Assembly (NCBI RefSeq): GCF_030013905.1
Contig: NZ_CP124862.1
Span: 4,095,051 to 4,159,050 of the forward strand
DNA from: Petroclostridium sp. X23
Lineage (GTDB): Bacteria > Bacillota > Clostridia > SK-Y3
DNA length: 64,000 nt
Direction: 5' to 3'
Notes under the pieces: model-generated
Seen by the model: the letters and a program-made list of their open reading frames with translations, nothing else
What the model was told of the DNA's origin: nothing
Database searches by the model: none
Part shown: in pieces, positions 8,989 to 17,567 of the stretch
Layout of the letters: every line of letters begins with the position of its first letter
Position numbering within the stretch: the first letter of the stretch is position 1
Translations under genes and position numbers: made by a program

Positions 8989-9123
8989 TTTACTTCGGTT
9001 TGCACGACCGAGTTTATTGCTTTTGCAAGATACTTTCCATGCTTTGTTCAAAGAAATGCACAACTGATCGGACTAAGTGTAGATAGCAATTATTCACATC
9101 TTGATTGGGTAGTAAGAGAATAG
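8989..9123 (+). pseudogene. peroxiredoxin remnant (second copy)
   Basis: Forty-four codons ending in TAG reproduce residues about 51-93 of the peroxiredoxin encoded at 1613-2302: FTSVCTTEF with the peroxidatic Cys, then [19 protein letters not shown], diverging at the end. There is no start or upstream part. Downstream (about 9147-9180) the DNA resembles the terminator region of the intact gene, so the copy appears to have lost its front and its C-terminal half by deletion. It lies next to the old transposase, which may have caused the rearrangement. Confidence 0.85.
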
Positions 9124-9231
9124 TATATAAGTAAATAGCAGCAAACTTGAGGACCGAAAAATGTTTTCTGGTTCTTTTATTATGCATAAAAGCGAAATCT
9201 GCCACCGAAATATAAATAGTTCTAAAGGAAT

Positions 9232-9260
9232 TTTAGTATAGTGAATAGTAGTATACTAAA
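9232..9260. promoter_or_regulatory. short inverted repeat upstream of liv operon
   Basis: TTTAGTATA (9232-9240) and TATACTAAA (9252-9260) are exact inverted repeats with an 11-bp gap. Could be an operator half-site pair or the terminator of the decayed peroxiredoxin. No T-run follows. Confidence 0.4.
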
Positions 9261-9297
9261 GTTAAAAAACTTTTATGAAAAATAATGAAATAATGAA

Positions 9298-9344
9298 TAT
9301 TTTGCATAACTATTCAACTTTATGTTGAATAGTTATGCAAAATA
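9298..9344. promoter_or_regulatory. 21-bp perfect inverted repeat; paired ARG-box-like sites
   Basis: Positions 9298-9318 and 9324-9344 are exact reverse complements with a 5-nt centre. Each arm contains TGAATAGTTATGCA, which fits the Bacillus AhrC/ArgR box pattern TGAAT-N4-ATGCA. Two 18-bp boxes (9301-9318, 9324-9341) about 5 bp apart is close to the tandem-box spacing bound by ArgR hexamers. It lies 118 bp before the livH-like start. There is no T-run after it, so a terminator is less likely. Confidence 0.5.
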
Positions 9345-9462
9345 AATTATAATTATGTCGTTATATATTATTGCTATTAATAAGTAAATTAAGAAGTTTA
9401 GATATACGAAGACAAAAATTGTAATTTTTATAGGTTTTTTATTTGATTGGGGGTAAACAGTT

Positions 9463-10335
9463 TTGTTATTTCAACAAATTTTGAATGGTTTGACTATCGG
9501 TTCGGTATATGCACTTGTAGCCCTAGGATATACTCTGGCGTATGGGATTTTAGGGTTAATTAATTTTTCCCATGGTGAAATATATATGATAGGTGCATTT
9601 ATAGCATTTACTTGTATATCTATTTTAGGGTTAAATATCTGGATATCACTTATTATAGCTATTTTGCTCTGTGGATTAATAGGAATACTTATAGAGATTG
9701 TAGCGTTTAGATCTATTCGACATGGTGCTAGATCTTCGCAACTTATAAGTGCCATTGGCGTATCGGTTTTACTGCAGAATACTGCAATGTTAACTTGGGG
9801 TTCAGGAACAAAGCCTTTCCCGCAAGTGGTTCCGACCCAAATAAATAAGATTAATGATCTAGTACTTTCTAATCTTCAAATATATATTCTTATAACAGCT
9901 GTAGCTTTAATGGTTATATTATATTTTTTGCTTTATAAGTCCAGAATTGGAATTGCTATGAGGGCAACTTCGCAAGATTCGGATACAACCAGTCTTATGG
10001 GGATTAATGTCAATAGGGTGATATCTATTACTTTTGCAGTGGGATCGATTTTAGGGGCAGCTGCAGGAATATTAATGGGTATATACTATAACAGCATTGT
10101 TTTTAATATGGGATATACGGTTGGCTTAAAGGCATTTGTTGCTGCCATTTTAGGAGGAATAGGCAATATACCTGGAACTATGCTTGGAGGCGTTATACTT
10201 GGTCTTGTTGAAAGTCTCGCTGCTGGTTTTATATCATCACAGTATAAAGATGCACTAGCGTTTTTGATTATGATCATTGTACTTTTAGTAAAGCCGACAG
10301 GAATTTTTGGTAAAAAAGAAGTAGAAAAGGTATAG
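9463..10335 (+). CDS. livH: amino-acid ABC transporter permease, LivH type
   Basis: A 290-residue inner-membrane permease of the branched-chain-amino-acid (HAAT) transporter family, with about 8 hydrophobic helices. Family signatures: NGLTIGSVYALVALGYTLAYGILGLINFSHGEIYMIGA at the N-terminus and the cytoplasmic loop RATSQDSDTTSLMGIN that contacts the ATPases, then GGIGNIPG. It starts with TTG behind GGGGGT. First gene of a five-gene transporter operon followed by a ureohydrolase, so the cargo is probably arginine, agmatine or another guanidino compound, not leucine; this substrate is inferred from context only. Confidence 0.9.
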   Translation: MLFQQILNGLTIGSVYALVALGYTLAYGILGLINFSHGEIYMIGAFIAFTCISILGLNIWISLIIAILLCGLIGILIEIVAFRSIRHGARSSQLISAIGVSVLLQNTAMLTWGSGTKPFPQVVPTQINKINDLVLSNLQIYILITAVALMVILYFLLYKSRIGIAMRATSQDSDTTSLMGINVNRVISITFAVGSILGAAAGILMGIYYNSIVFNMGYTVGLKAFVAAILGGIGNIPGTMLGGVILGLVESLAAGFISSQYKDALAFLIMIIVLLVKPTGIFGKKEVEKV

Positions 10336-10343
10336 GTGATATA

Positions 10344-11363
10344 ATGAGCAAATTAAAAGAAACTTATAATAAGACAATAGTGAAGTTAAGTGAAAAACCA
10401 TTATTACTAGTTATTCTAGGTATTATGTTAATAATGTTGTTTCCGGTTGTATTTAATAATAACTATATTCTTCATATTTTAATTGTTGCAGGTATCTATA
10501 TTGTTTTAGGGGTTAGTTTAAATATTGTTACCGGTTTAGCCGGAGAATTAGATTTAGGACATGCTGCCTTCTTTGGGATAGGAGCGTATATATCGAGTTT
10601 ATTTACAATTAAAATCTATAATAATTTTTGGATAGGTTTGCTCATCGCTGCCATCGTTTCATTTATATTTGGTATTCTTCTCGGAATTCCAAGCCTTAGA
10701 ATCAGAGGTGATTATCTTGCGATTGTTACACTTGGGTTTTCTGAGATTATAAGATATGTATTGTTAAACTGGCAAGATGTTACGAATGGACCTATGGGGG
10801 TGAGCAGGATACCCTTACCTTCTATATTTTCATATCAAATTGCCACAAAACAAGTCCTATTTTATCTTGTTTATGCAATAGTTATTATTACTATCATTTT
10901 AGTCAAAAGATTGAGTATGTCAAGATTCGGGAGAGCAGTTGTAGCAATAAGAGAAAATGAAATTGCAGCAGCGGCAATGGGGATTAATATTGGCTATTAT
11001 AAGGTTTGGTCATTTGCAATTTCGGCTGCTTTTGCCGGTATTGCAGGAAGCCTTTTTGCTCATTATATGAGCTTTATCAGTCCTATGAATTTTACTTCAA
11101 ATGAGTCTATTCTTATTTTATGTATGGTAGTATTAGGCGGAAAAGGAAGCATCATTGGTTCTGTTTTTGGGGTTCTAGTATTACTATTGCTTCCAGAGAT
11201 GTTGCGATTTGTATCTATGTATAGAATGCTGATATATGGAATTGCATTAATTGTTATGATGATATTTAAACCAAAAGGAATTATACCGGAAAAAAGAATA
11301 TTTGGGAAATATAGCAATTATGCCTTTGTTACGCTTTCTAAATCTCATGAAGGCCAAGGCTGA
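10344..11363 (+). CDS. livM: amino-acid ABC transporter permease, LivM type
   Basis: A 339-residue second permease subunit with about 9-10 membrane helices. Signatures: GVSLNIVTGLAGELDLGHAAFFGIGAY (around residue 55), LAIVTLGFSEIIR, and the ATPase-contact loop SRFGRAVVAIRENEIAAAAMGIN, then VVLGGKGSIIGS. It begins 8 bp after livH and is translationally close to it. Forms the transmembrane pore with LivH. Confidence 0.9.
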   Translation: MSKLKETYNKTIVKLSEKPLLLVILGIMLIMLFPVVFNNNYILHILIVAGIYIVLGVSLNIVTGLAGELDLGHAAFFGIGAYISSLFTIKIYNNFWIGLLIAAIVSFIFGILLGIPSLRIRGDYLAIVTLGFSEIIRYVLLNWQDVTNGPMGVSRIPLPSIFSYQIATKQVLFYLVYAIVIITIILVKRLSMSRFGRAVVAIRENEIAAAAMGINIGYYKVWSFAISAAFAGIAGSLFAHYMSFISPMNFTSNESILILCMVVLGGKGSIIGSVFGVLVLLLLPEMLRFVSMYRMLIYGIALIVMMIFKPKGIIPEKRIFGKYSNYAFVTLSKSHEGQG

Positions 11364-11384
11364 TTCTTAGAAAGAGGTGATACT

Positions 11385-12155
11385 TTGGAATTATTAAGTA
11401 TTCATAATATATGTAAATATTTTTCAGGCTTAAAAGCAGTAGATGATGTATCTTTTGATGTCAGAAAAGGCGATATTGTTAGTATTATAGGTCCCAACGG
11501 AGCAGGAAAAACAACCTTATTTAATGTAATATCAGGACACTATACCGCGACAAAGGGTAATAAAATATTTAATGATAATGATATTACAAATTTACCTACT
11601 CATAAGATAGCGGAAGTCGGAATAACAAGAACTTTTCAAAATATTAGATTGTTTTCAAACTTAACAGTGATAGAGAATGTTATGATAGGTCTTCATATAA
11701 AACTTAAATCGAATATTCTTAATTCACTATTTGATACACCAAAAACAAAACAAGAAGAAATTTGGTGCTATGAATATGCGATGGAACTGTTAAAGCAAAT
11801 TGGTTTAGAAAACAAAAGTATGGAAATTGCAAAAAATTTATCCTACGGTGAACAGAGAAGACTGGAAATAATAAGAGCATTAGCGTCTAAACCTCAACTA
11901 CTCATGTTAGATGAACCTACTGCAGGCATGACAATGCAGGAGGCGATAGAATTGGTTAATTTTATTAATGAATTAAAACATAAGGGAATTACTATTCTGC
12001 TGATTGAACATAACATGAGGGTTGTAATGGATATTTCCGATAAAATTATAGTTTTGGACCATGGCGTGAAGATAGCTGAAGGTAAGGCTAGTGATATTCA
12101 ATCCAATGATAAAGTAATAGAAGCATACTTGGGAAGGAGGAAGCAACGTGCTTAA
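11385..12155 (+). CDS. livG: ABC transporter ATPase, LivG type
   Basis: A 256-residue ATPase. Walker A GPNGAGKTTLFN (about residue 36), signature SYGEQRRLEI, Walker B LLMLDEPTAGM and the switch His in LLIEHNM are all intact. The RTFQNIRLFSNLTVIENV stretch is typical of LivG. It starts with TTG behind AGAGGTGAT and its 3' end overlaps livF by 8 bp. Energises uptake together with LivF. Confidence 0.92.
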   Translation: MELLSIHNICKYFSGLKAVDDVSFDVRKGDIVSIIGPNGAGKTTLFNVISGHYTATKGNKIFNDNDITNLPTHKIAEVGITRTFQNIRLFSNLTVIENVMIGLHIKLKSNILNSLFDTPKTKQEEIWCYEYAMELLKQIGLENKSMEIAKNLSYGEQRRLEIIRALASKPQLLMLDEPTAGMTMQEAIELVNFINELKHKGITILLIEHNMRVVMDISDKIIVLDHGVKIAEGKASDIQSNDKVIEAYLGRRKQRA

Positions 12156-12858
12156 AGTGGAGGGCCTTACGGTGAAGTATGGTAACATCACAGCTGTAAA
12201 TAATATAAGCTTTGAAGTGCCAGAGGGTAAAATTATAGCGCTTATAGGTAATAATGGTGCTGGCAAAACAACTACACTCAAAACAATTTCATGCCTTTTA
12301 AAACCCTCAAATGGAAAAATACTATTCAATGATCGGGATATTACCGGACAGAAGCCGCATGATATTGCAAAACAAGGACTTATACATATTCCGGAAGGCA
12401 GACATATATTTCCACAGCTGACTGTTAAAGAGAATCTTATTATTAGTTCTTTCTCAAGAACTATAAAATATAAAAATTTTAAACTAGAGATAGAGCAAGT
12501 ACTGGATACTTTTCCAAAACTAAGGGAACGTCAAAAACAATTGGCAGGTACCTTGAGTGGAGGAGAGCAACAAATGCTTGCAATTGCAAGGGGAATCCTT
12601 CAAAAACCAAAACTTCTGATTTTAGATGAGCCCTCTATGGGATTAGCACCACTTATAGTAGAAGATGTTTTTGAAAATATAAAAAGAATAAATAAGCAAG
12701 GTACAACAGTACTTTTAGTTGAACAAAATGCACAGATGGCGTTATCTGTTGCTGATTACGGATATGTATTGGAAGTCGGAGATGTTGTATTAGAGGGAAA
12801 TGCAGCTTCATTACTTGAAGACTCCAGCGTAAAGAAAATATATCTTGGCGAAATGTGA
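12148..12858 (+). CDS. livF: ABC transporter ATPase, LivF type
   Basis: A 236-residue ATPase. Walker A GNNGAGKTTTLK, signature LSGGEQQMLAIARG, Walker B LLILDEPSMGLAP and the switch LLVEQNA. The IPEGRHIFPQLTVKENL stretch is typical of LivF. GTG start overlapping the end of livG, behind GGGAAGGAGG. Pairs with LivG as a heterodimer. Confidence 0.92.
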   Translation: MLKVEGLTVKYGNITAVNNISFEVPEGKIIALIGNNGAGKTTTLKTISCLLKPSNGKILFNDRDITGQKPHDIAKQGLIHIPEGRHIFPQLTVKENLIISSFSRTIKYKNFKLEIEQVLDTFPKLRERQKQLAGTLSGGEQQMLAIARGILQKPKLLILDEPSMGLAPLIVEDVFENIKRINKQGTTVLLVEQNAQMALSVADYGYVLEVGDVVLEGNAASLLEDSSVKKIYLGEM

Positions 12859-12905
12859 TAAACCATATATTTTGCAATATAAATAATAAAATTAGGAGGA
12901 TTACT

Positions 12906-14057
12906 ATGTTAAAGTCAAAAAAAACGATTGTTCTTATTAGTTTCATTTTAATTGTTAACTTATTAGGTCTTGTAGGCTGTGCGAATCAGGCAGCTAACAG
13001 CAATTCAAACACCATTAAGCTTGCAACGGCAGCCCCAATGACGGGTGATTATGCACAATATGGACAATATACTAAAGAAGGTCTTGAACTAGCTTTAGAA
13101 GAAATCAATAAAAATGGAGGCGTTTTAGGAAAGCAAATAGAGCTTGTATACGGTGATGATAAAGGCGACCCGAAAGAAGCGGTTAGTGTAGCTCAAAAGC
13201 TTATCAATGATAAAAATATAGTAGGAATGTTAGGACACTTTTTTAGCGGTGCAACGCTAGCGGCAGGGCCTATATATCAATCAAATGGCATTCCTACCCT
13301 TGCAATTGCTTCGACCAATCCAGACGTACCCACAATTGGTGACTATATATTCAGAATTAATGTAGGGGACAATTATCAAGGCAGCCAGTTAGCAAAATGG
13401 TTATACGAGACGAAAGGTATAAAAAAGGTAGCCGTCGTTTATGATAATAACGATTATGGTAAGGGCGTTTCAGATGTTTTCAACAAGACATTCAAAGAGC
13501 TAGGCGGTGAGATTACTACAATCGAATCCTATATCGGAGGGCAGGAAAAGGATTTCAGTGTTATAGTTACTAAAATAAAGGGCAGTGGAGCTGAAGCAAT
13601 CATGCTGGCAAGCTATCCTACAGAAGGTGCTCTTATTGCCCAACAGGCAAAAAATAATGGTTTAGATATTCCGATAATTTGTACTGACAGTATTTACACA
13701 GAAGATTTTATTAAATTAGGCGGACAAGCAGTTGAAGGGGCAACGGTTGTAAGCTATTTCCACCCATCTGATCCTAGACCTGAAGTACAAGAATTTATAA
13801 AAAAATTCAAAGATAAGTATGGAAAAGAGCCAGACTCATGGTCTCCATATGCTTATGACGCTATGTATGTTATGGTAAATGCTATTAAAAGAGCAGGTTC
13901 TAGCGATAAAAAAGCTATACAGAAAGCATTATCTGAAACGAAAGATTTTCGAGGGGCTACTGGATTGACAACATTTAATCAGGATGGAGAGCCTGAAGGA
14001 AAAGATTTAATTATATTAACTGTCGAGAATGGTCAATATGTTCCTCTAAGTGAATAA
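12906..14057 (+). CDS. livK: amino-acid ABC transporter substrate-binding lipoprotein, LivK type
   Basis: A 383-residue extracellular binding protein (type 1 periplasmic fold, Peripla_BP_6). The signal peptide ends in the lipobox LVGC (Cys about residue 22), so it is lipid-anchored outside the membrane. Family landmarks: IKLATAAPMTGDYAQYGQYTKEGLELA, GDDKGDPKEAVSVAQKLI, and YAYDAMYVMVNAI. The start at 12906 has AGGAGG 8 nt upstream. It sets the specificity of the transporter, but residues do not let me name the ligand. The operon may partly end here, since a large hairpin follows before the ureohydrolase gene. Confidence 0.9.
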   Translation: MLKSKKTIVLISFILIVNLLGLVGCANQAANSNSNTIKLATAAPMTGDYAQYGQYTKEGLELALEEINKNGGVLGKQIELVYGDDKGDPKEAVSVAQKLINDKNIVGMLGHFFSGATLAAGPIYQSNGIPTLAIASTNPDVPTIGDYIFRINVGDNYQGSQLAKWLYETKGIKKVAVVYDNNDYGKGVSDVFNKTFKELGGEITTIESYIGGQEKDFSVIVTKIKGSGAEAIMLASYPTEGALIAQQAKNNGLDIPIICTDSIYTEDFIKLGGQAVEGATVVSYFHPSDPRPEVQEFIKKFKDKYGKEPDSWSPYAYDAMYVMVNAIKRAGSSDKKAIQKALSETKDFRGATGLTTFNQDGEPEGKDLIILTVENGQYVPLSE

Positions 14058-14103
14058 ATCTCCTATATGAGTCTAGCATAGGAAGTATATAATAGAAAGA
14101 ATT

Positions 14104-14195
14104 AGAGCCTGTTTATGCGGTAGGGGAGGGGTGAAATTACTATTAGATGGTAGTAAACCCCAATAAACGATGCATATTTTCAGGCTCTTTGCTTT
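14104..14195. repeat. nested hairpin element between livK and ureohydrolase
   Basis: Four concentric inverted repeats: AGAGCCTG (14104-14111) with CAGGCTCT (14181-14188); GTTTAT with ATAAAC (14163-14168); GGGG (14128-14131) with CCCC (14158-14161); and TTACTA with TAGTAA around an 8-nt loop. A T-rich tract follows. Could be a processing or termination site, or a very short MITE with AGAGCCTG ends. Confidence 0.6.
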
Positions 14196-14270
14196 TAATG
14201 CGTTTTGTGTCACAGATATTGATAGTAATATAGTAATTATTCAAATTTTTAGAAAGGAATGATTATAAAA

Positions 14271-15170
14271 ATGAAGAAATTAAAAAGAAGCAAATTTGGT
14301 ATATTAGGTCTTGCGTATGACACGACAGCATCGTTGGGTTGGCCAGGTGCAAGATATGCTCCAAGTGAGATTAGAAATTCTATGAAATGGATATTTAACC
14401 GAGTTAAGAATAATGAATTGTTCGATACAGAAAGTAATAGAATCATTGATATGTCCAAGCTCATTATAGAAGATTTTGGTGATGTCTACATAAGTAGATA
14501 TGATCACGAAAAAAGCATTGCTGAAATAAAGATGCAGATAGATAAGCTTTTTCAGCAAGGTTTCACGCCAATATTGCTAGGGGGAGACCATTCTGTAACA
14601 TGGCCGGGTATTATATCGTTATATGAGAACACTACAGGAAACATGGGAATTATTCAGATGGACGCACATTTAGATTTAGTTGAGGACTCCTATGTTCAGG
14701 GTAAATTCTCTGGTAGTAGTGAAATAAGAAGGGCAATCGAAAAGGAGAGAATATCAGGAAGTAATGTTGTTCAAGTTGGAATCAGAGGTTATAACTATGC
14801 AGAACATTATCATTTTATTAAAGATAATGATATATTAGTAATTAATCCGGATGCCTTTTATAACAGAGATATCAAACAGGTTGCAAGAGAGGTATTAGAA
14901 AAAGCAGGGAATGGGACGGAACATATCTATTTAACTGTTGATATAGATGTACTCGATTCGGCATTTGCTCCTGGATCAGGCGCGAATGAGCCGGGAGGTA
15001 TAAACCCTTATCAGCTTTATGCTTTTATTAAGGAATTAGCTCCGTATGTTGATGCAATAGATATAGTAGAAGTAAACCCACTTACCGATTATAGAAATAT
15101 GACGAGTACTGTAGCAGCGAAGTTAGTTTTTGATTTTATTGCGGCAAATTATTATGCTCTGGAGGACTGA
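14271..15170 (+). CDS. ureohydrolase of agmatinase/arginase family
   Basis: A 299-residue enzyme that hydrolyses a guanidino group to urea using a dinuclear metal centre. Metal ligands are present: GGDHSVTWP (His), MDAHLDL (Asp, His, Asp; the more usual DAHxD), and VDIDVLDSAFAPG (Asp, Asp), followed by the family end motif DIVEVNP. The gene differs clearly from the arginase at 49949 and is more agmatinase-like (SGSGANEPGG, WPG). Candidate substrates are agmatine, guanidinobutyrate or similar. ATG 14271 is preferred to 14259 because AAAGGA abuts the latter. It follows the liv genes and precedes the flavoprotein, so a transport-plus-degradation operon is likely. Confidence 0.88.
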   Translation: MKKLKRSKFGILGLAYDTTASLGWPGARYAPSEIRNSMKWIFNRVKNNELFDTESNRIIDMSKLIIEDFGDVYISRYDHEKSIAEIKMQIDKLFQQGFTPILLGGDHSVTWPGIISLYENTTGNMGIIQMDAHLDLVEDSYVQGKFSGSSEIRRAIEKERISGSNVVQVGIRGYNYAEHYHFIKDNDILVINPDAFYNRDIKQVAREVLEKAGNGTEHIYLTVDIDVLDSAFAPGSGANEPGGINPYQLYAFIKELAPYVDAIDIVEVNPLTDYRNMTSTVAAKLVFDFIAANYYALED

Positions 15171-15225
15171 GTACTTGAATAGCTAGGCTCCGGTAACATT
15201 GGGCTTAAGCTATTTAATTATTGGC

Positions 15226-16926
15226 ATGCCAGCGGAAGTATGTGAAAGGATGAAGGAATTGGAAGAGCTAAGAAGTAGTATCGAAACAGATGTACTTGTT
15301 ATTGGAGGAGGAACAGCAGGGGTACTCGCTGCGATTGAGGCTAAAAAGATAGCAGAGAGAGTAATATTGGTCACAAAAGGTCCAGTAGGAAAAAGCGGAA
15401 ACACTCCTATGGCTGAGGGCGGAATACAGGCATCTTTTTATAGTGGAGATAGTCCTGAGGACCACTTTAAAGATACTATGGACGCAGGAAGATACATTAA
15501 TAATTCATTACTAGTTGATATACTTGTAACACACGCTCCTAATTGCATAAGATACCTGGAAAAATACGGTGTAAGATTTAAAAAGCTGACTAACGGCGAG
15601 TATTTTCAATATAAAACCAGTGGCAGCTCTCATCCTAGATGTTTATGGATAATGGGAGGTGGGCCCGGTTTAATACAACCTATTTTTAGAGAAGCAAAGA
15701 AACTTGGTATAGAAATAATGGAAGATGTGATGATAACTAAGCTATGTGCTGATGATGGCGTTATAAATGGTGCTTTTAGTATAGATTTTAAGACAGGAGA
15801 ATTTATAAGTTTTAATACGAAGTCGATTGTCATTGCTACGGGAGGAAATGAGAGTCTTTATAGAATTTCAGATGGATCGTTAGATTCCAGCGGGGATGGG
15901 AACATATTAGCTTATGATGTAGGAGCCGAGTTAGTAGATATGGAATTCATTCAATTTTATCCACATGCGCTAGTATACCCTGATTCGCTTAAAGGGTTGA
16001 TCATACCGGAGGAAGTTTACTATAAAGACTTAGTTAGAGGAAGACTGATAAACGGATTACAGCACAACTTTGCGGAAAAGTATGACCCTATTAGAAAAGA
16101 AAATACTACGAGAGATATTCTCGCAAGGGCAATTTTTAATGAAATAAAAGAAGGAAGAGGTACGCCGCATGGAGGGGTATTGATAGATCTGACTGAAGGC
16201 AGTAAAGAAAAAATGATAGAAATTTTACCTGCTTTATACAACTATTTGCGTATGAATGGGTTAGATGTTTTTTCGACACAAATGGAAGTCGCACCTAGTG
16301 CACATTATCAATGCGGAGGAATTAAGATAAACGAGAAAGCAGAAACTACTATCCAAGGTCTATATGCAGCTGGAGAATGTACTGGTGGAATTGATGGGGC
16401 AAATAGACTTTCTAGCAATGCTCTTACAGAGGCAGTAGTTTTTGGCATGATTGCGGGTAGAAATGCAGCGCAATATGCGCAAAAAATCAATGAAGGTTCT
16501 ATTAACAAAAGACAGATTACAGAAGAAATCTCAAGGATTCACAAACTAGTGCAGCAAGACCAAAAAGAGGGGTTGGATATATTAGATATAAAGAGAGAGC
16601 TCCAATACTTAATGTTTGAAAAAGTAGGTGTGATACGCAGTGAAGTAGCATTAAAAGATGCTATTGATAAATTACTGGTCATAAAAAATGAGAAGTTAAA
16701 TAAGGTTTGTTTGAGGAGCAGAGAATGTATTTACAACGTAGAAATGCTGGAACTTATCGAACTCTGTAATTTAGTTGAAAATACGCTATTAGTTACTAAA
16801 GCAGCAAAATCTCGTAATGAAAGTAGGGGAAATCACTTCAGAACCGATCATCCTAATGAAGACAATGTAGAGTGGAAGAGGCATCTTGTTATAAAAAAAT
16901 CAGTTAATCATACTGTACTATCATAA
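15226..16926 (+). CDS. FAD-dependent flavoprotein subunit, fumarate reductase/L-aspartate oxidase family
   Basis: About 566 residues. The N-terminal dinucleotide fold is DVLVIGGGTAGVLAAIEAK, followed by GNTPMAEGGIQASF (FAD contact), the ATGGNESLY region, the active-site-type NTTRDILARA (Arg), APSAHYQCGGI (His) and ANRLSSNALTEAVVFG (catalytic Arg region). The family transfers electrons to or from C4-type acids (succinate/fumarate, aspartate, and newer acrylate-type substrates). The next gene gives the 2Fe-2S partner. The start is uncertain: ATG 15226 or 15250 are both plausible, neither with a perfect ribosome site. The natural substrate is unknown; linkage to a ureohydrolase is unusual. Confidence 0.82.
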   Translation: MPAEVCERMKELEELRSSIETDVLVIGGGTAGVLAAIEAKKIAERVILVTKGPVGKSGNTPMAEGGIQASFYSGDSPEDHFKDTMDAGRYINNSLLVDILVTHAPNCIRYLEKYGVRFKKLTNGEYFQYKTSGSSHPRCLWIMGGGPGLIQPIFREAKKLGIEIMEDVMITKLCADDGVINGAFSIDFKTGEFISFNTKSIVIATGGNESLYRISDGSLDSSGDGNILAYDVGAELVDMEFIQFYPHALVYPDSLKGLIIPEEVYYKDLVRGRLINGLQHNFAEKYDPIRKENTTRDILARAIFNEIKEGRGTPHGGVLIDLTEGSKEKMIEILPALYNYLRMNGLDVFSTQMEVAPSAHYQCGGIKINEKAETTIQGLYAAGECTGGIDGANRLSSNALTEAVVFGMIAGRNAAQYAQKINEGSINKRQITEEISRIHKLVQQDQKEGLDILDIKRELQYLMFEKVGVIRSEVALKDAIDKLLVIKNEKLNKVCLRSRECIYNVEMLELIELCNLVENTLLVTKAAKSRNESRGNHFRTDHPNEDNVEWKRHLVIKKSVNHTVLS

Positions 16927-16957
16927 TTCACAGGAATCTATCGAGAGGTGGTAATAC

Positions 16958-17305
16958 ATGAAAGGTAGGACAGCTATTATAAAGATTTTAAGAAAAAGAA
17001 TGAATTCCGATGAAGCCAAGTATGAGGAATATCAAGTGCCCTTAGAGGAAAACAAAAATGTTTTGCAAGTACTATTGGATATTTTTGATAGCGGGGATAG
17101 ATCTTTATCATTTAGGAGAAATCGATGCAATCGTGGGGTATGTGGTTCATGCATCATGATTATTAATGGTAAACTTAGAAGAGCTTGCATTACTATGATG
17201 ACCCAAGAAATGATTATTGAACCTGCAAACAAAAAAAAGACGATTAAAGACTTAGTTATTAATTTTAATAATATACATATGCAAAAAGAATTAATAGATG
17301 AATAA
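16958..17305 (+). CDS. 2Fe-2S ferredoxin-type protein, SdhB/FrdB N-terminal domain only
   Basis: 115 residues. The plant-type 2Fe-2S motif RCNRGVCGSC plus a fourth Cys in GKLRRAC gives the C-x4-C-x2-C-x11-C pattern of the N-terminal domain of succinate dehydrogenase/fumarate reductase iron-sulfur subunits. The C-terminal domain with 3Fe-4S and 4Fe-4S clusters is absent; the gene ends cleanly with TAA and the length fits a stand-alone domain. It lies 31 bp after the flavoprotein, behind GAGAGGTGG. Probably the electron donor or acceptor for that flavoprotein. Confidence 0.85.
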   Translation: MKGRTAIIKILRKRMNSDEAKYEEYQVPLEENKNVLQVLLDIFDSGDRSLSFRRNRCNRGVCGSCIMIINGKLRRACITMMTQEMIIEPANKKKTIKDLVINFNNIHMQKELIDE

Positions 17306-17345
17306 TACATCACATATTCCAGATAGAAAGAAATTCTAAACTTTG

Positions 17346-17372
17346 CTCAGTCCAGTATTATATTGGACTGAG
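17346..17372. terminator. hairpin at the end of the liv/ureohydrolase/flavoprotein operon
   Basis: CTCAGTCCA (17346-17354) and TGGACTGAG (17364-17372) form a 9-bp stem with a 9-nt loop, 40 bp after the last stop. The T-run is weak, so efficiency is uncertain. Confidence 0.5.
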
Positions 17373-17481
17373 AGAAAATAACCGAAGATAGTTTTAATAG
17401 CAAACTAGACTTGGCTAAGGGGAGATATATTAGGGTATACTGAATTTACCTAGAAGCATGGGGCACGGCAAATTCACGACC

Positions 17482-17508
17482 GAAGCATGGGGACGGTCCT
17501 ATTGCTTC
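17482..17508 (+). repeat. REP unit upstream of the RAYT gene
   Basis: The 27-bp unit begins GAAGCA and ends TGCTTC with GGGGACGGTCC inside. An inverted near-copy lies directly after the RAYT gene (18342-18368). A degenerate copy starts at about 17454. Confidence 0.75.
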
Positions 17509-17567
17509 CGAAGGAATACGATGATATAATAAGCCTGAATCCAAATTAAGGGAGGAGGGCTTATTAT

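Noticed and set aside
9298..9344. Ordinary terminator of the peroxiredoxin remnant
   Set aside because: The stem is very long but no T-run follows on either strand, and it lies 175 bp from the remnant; an operator fits better.
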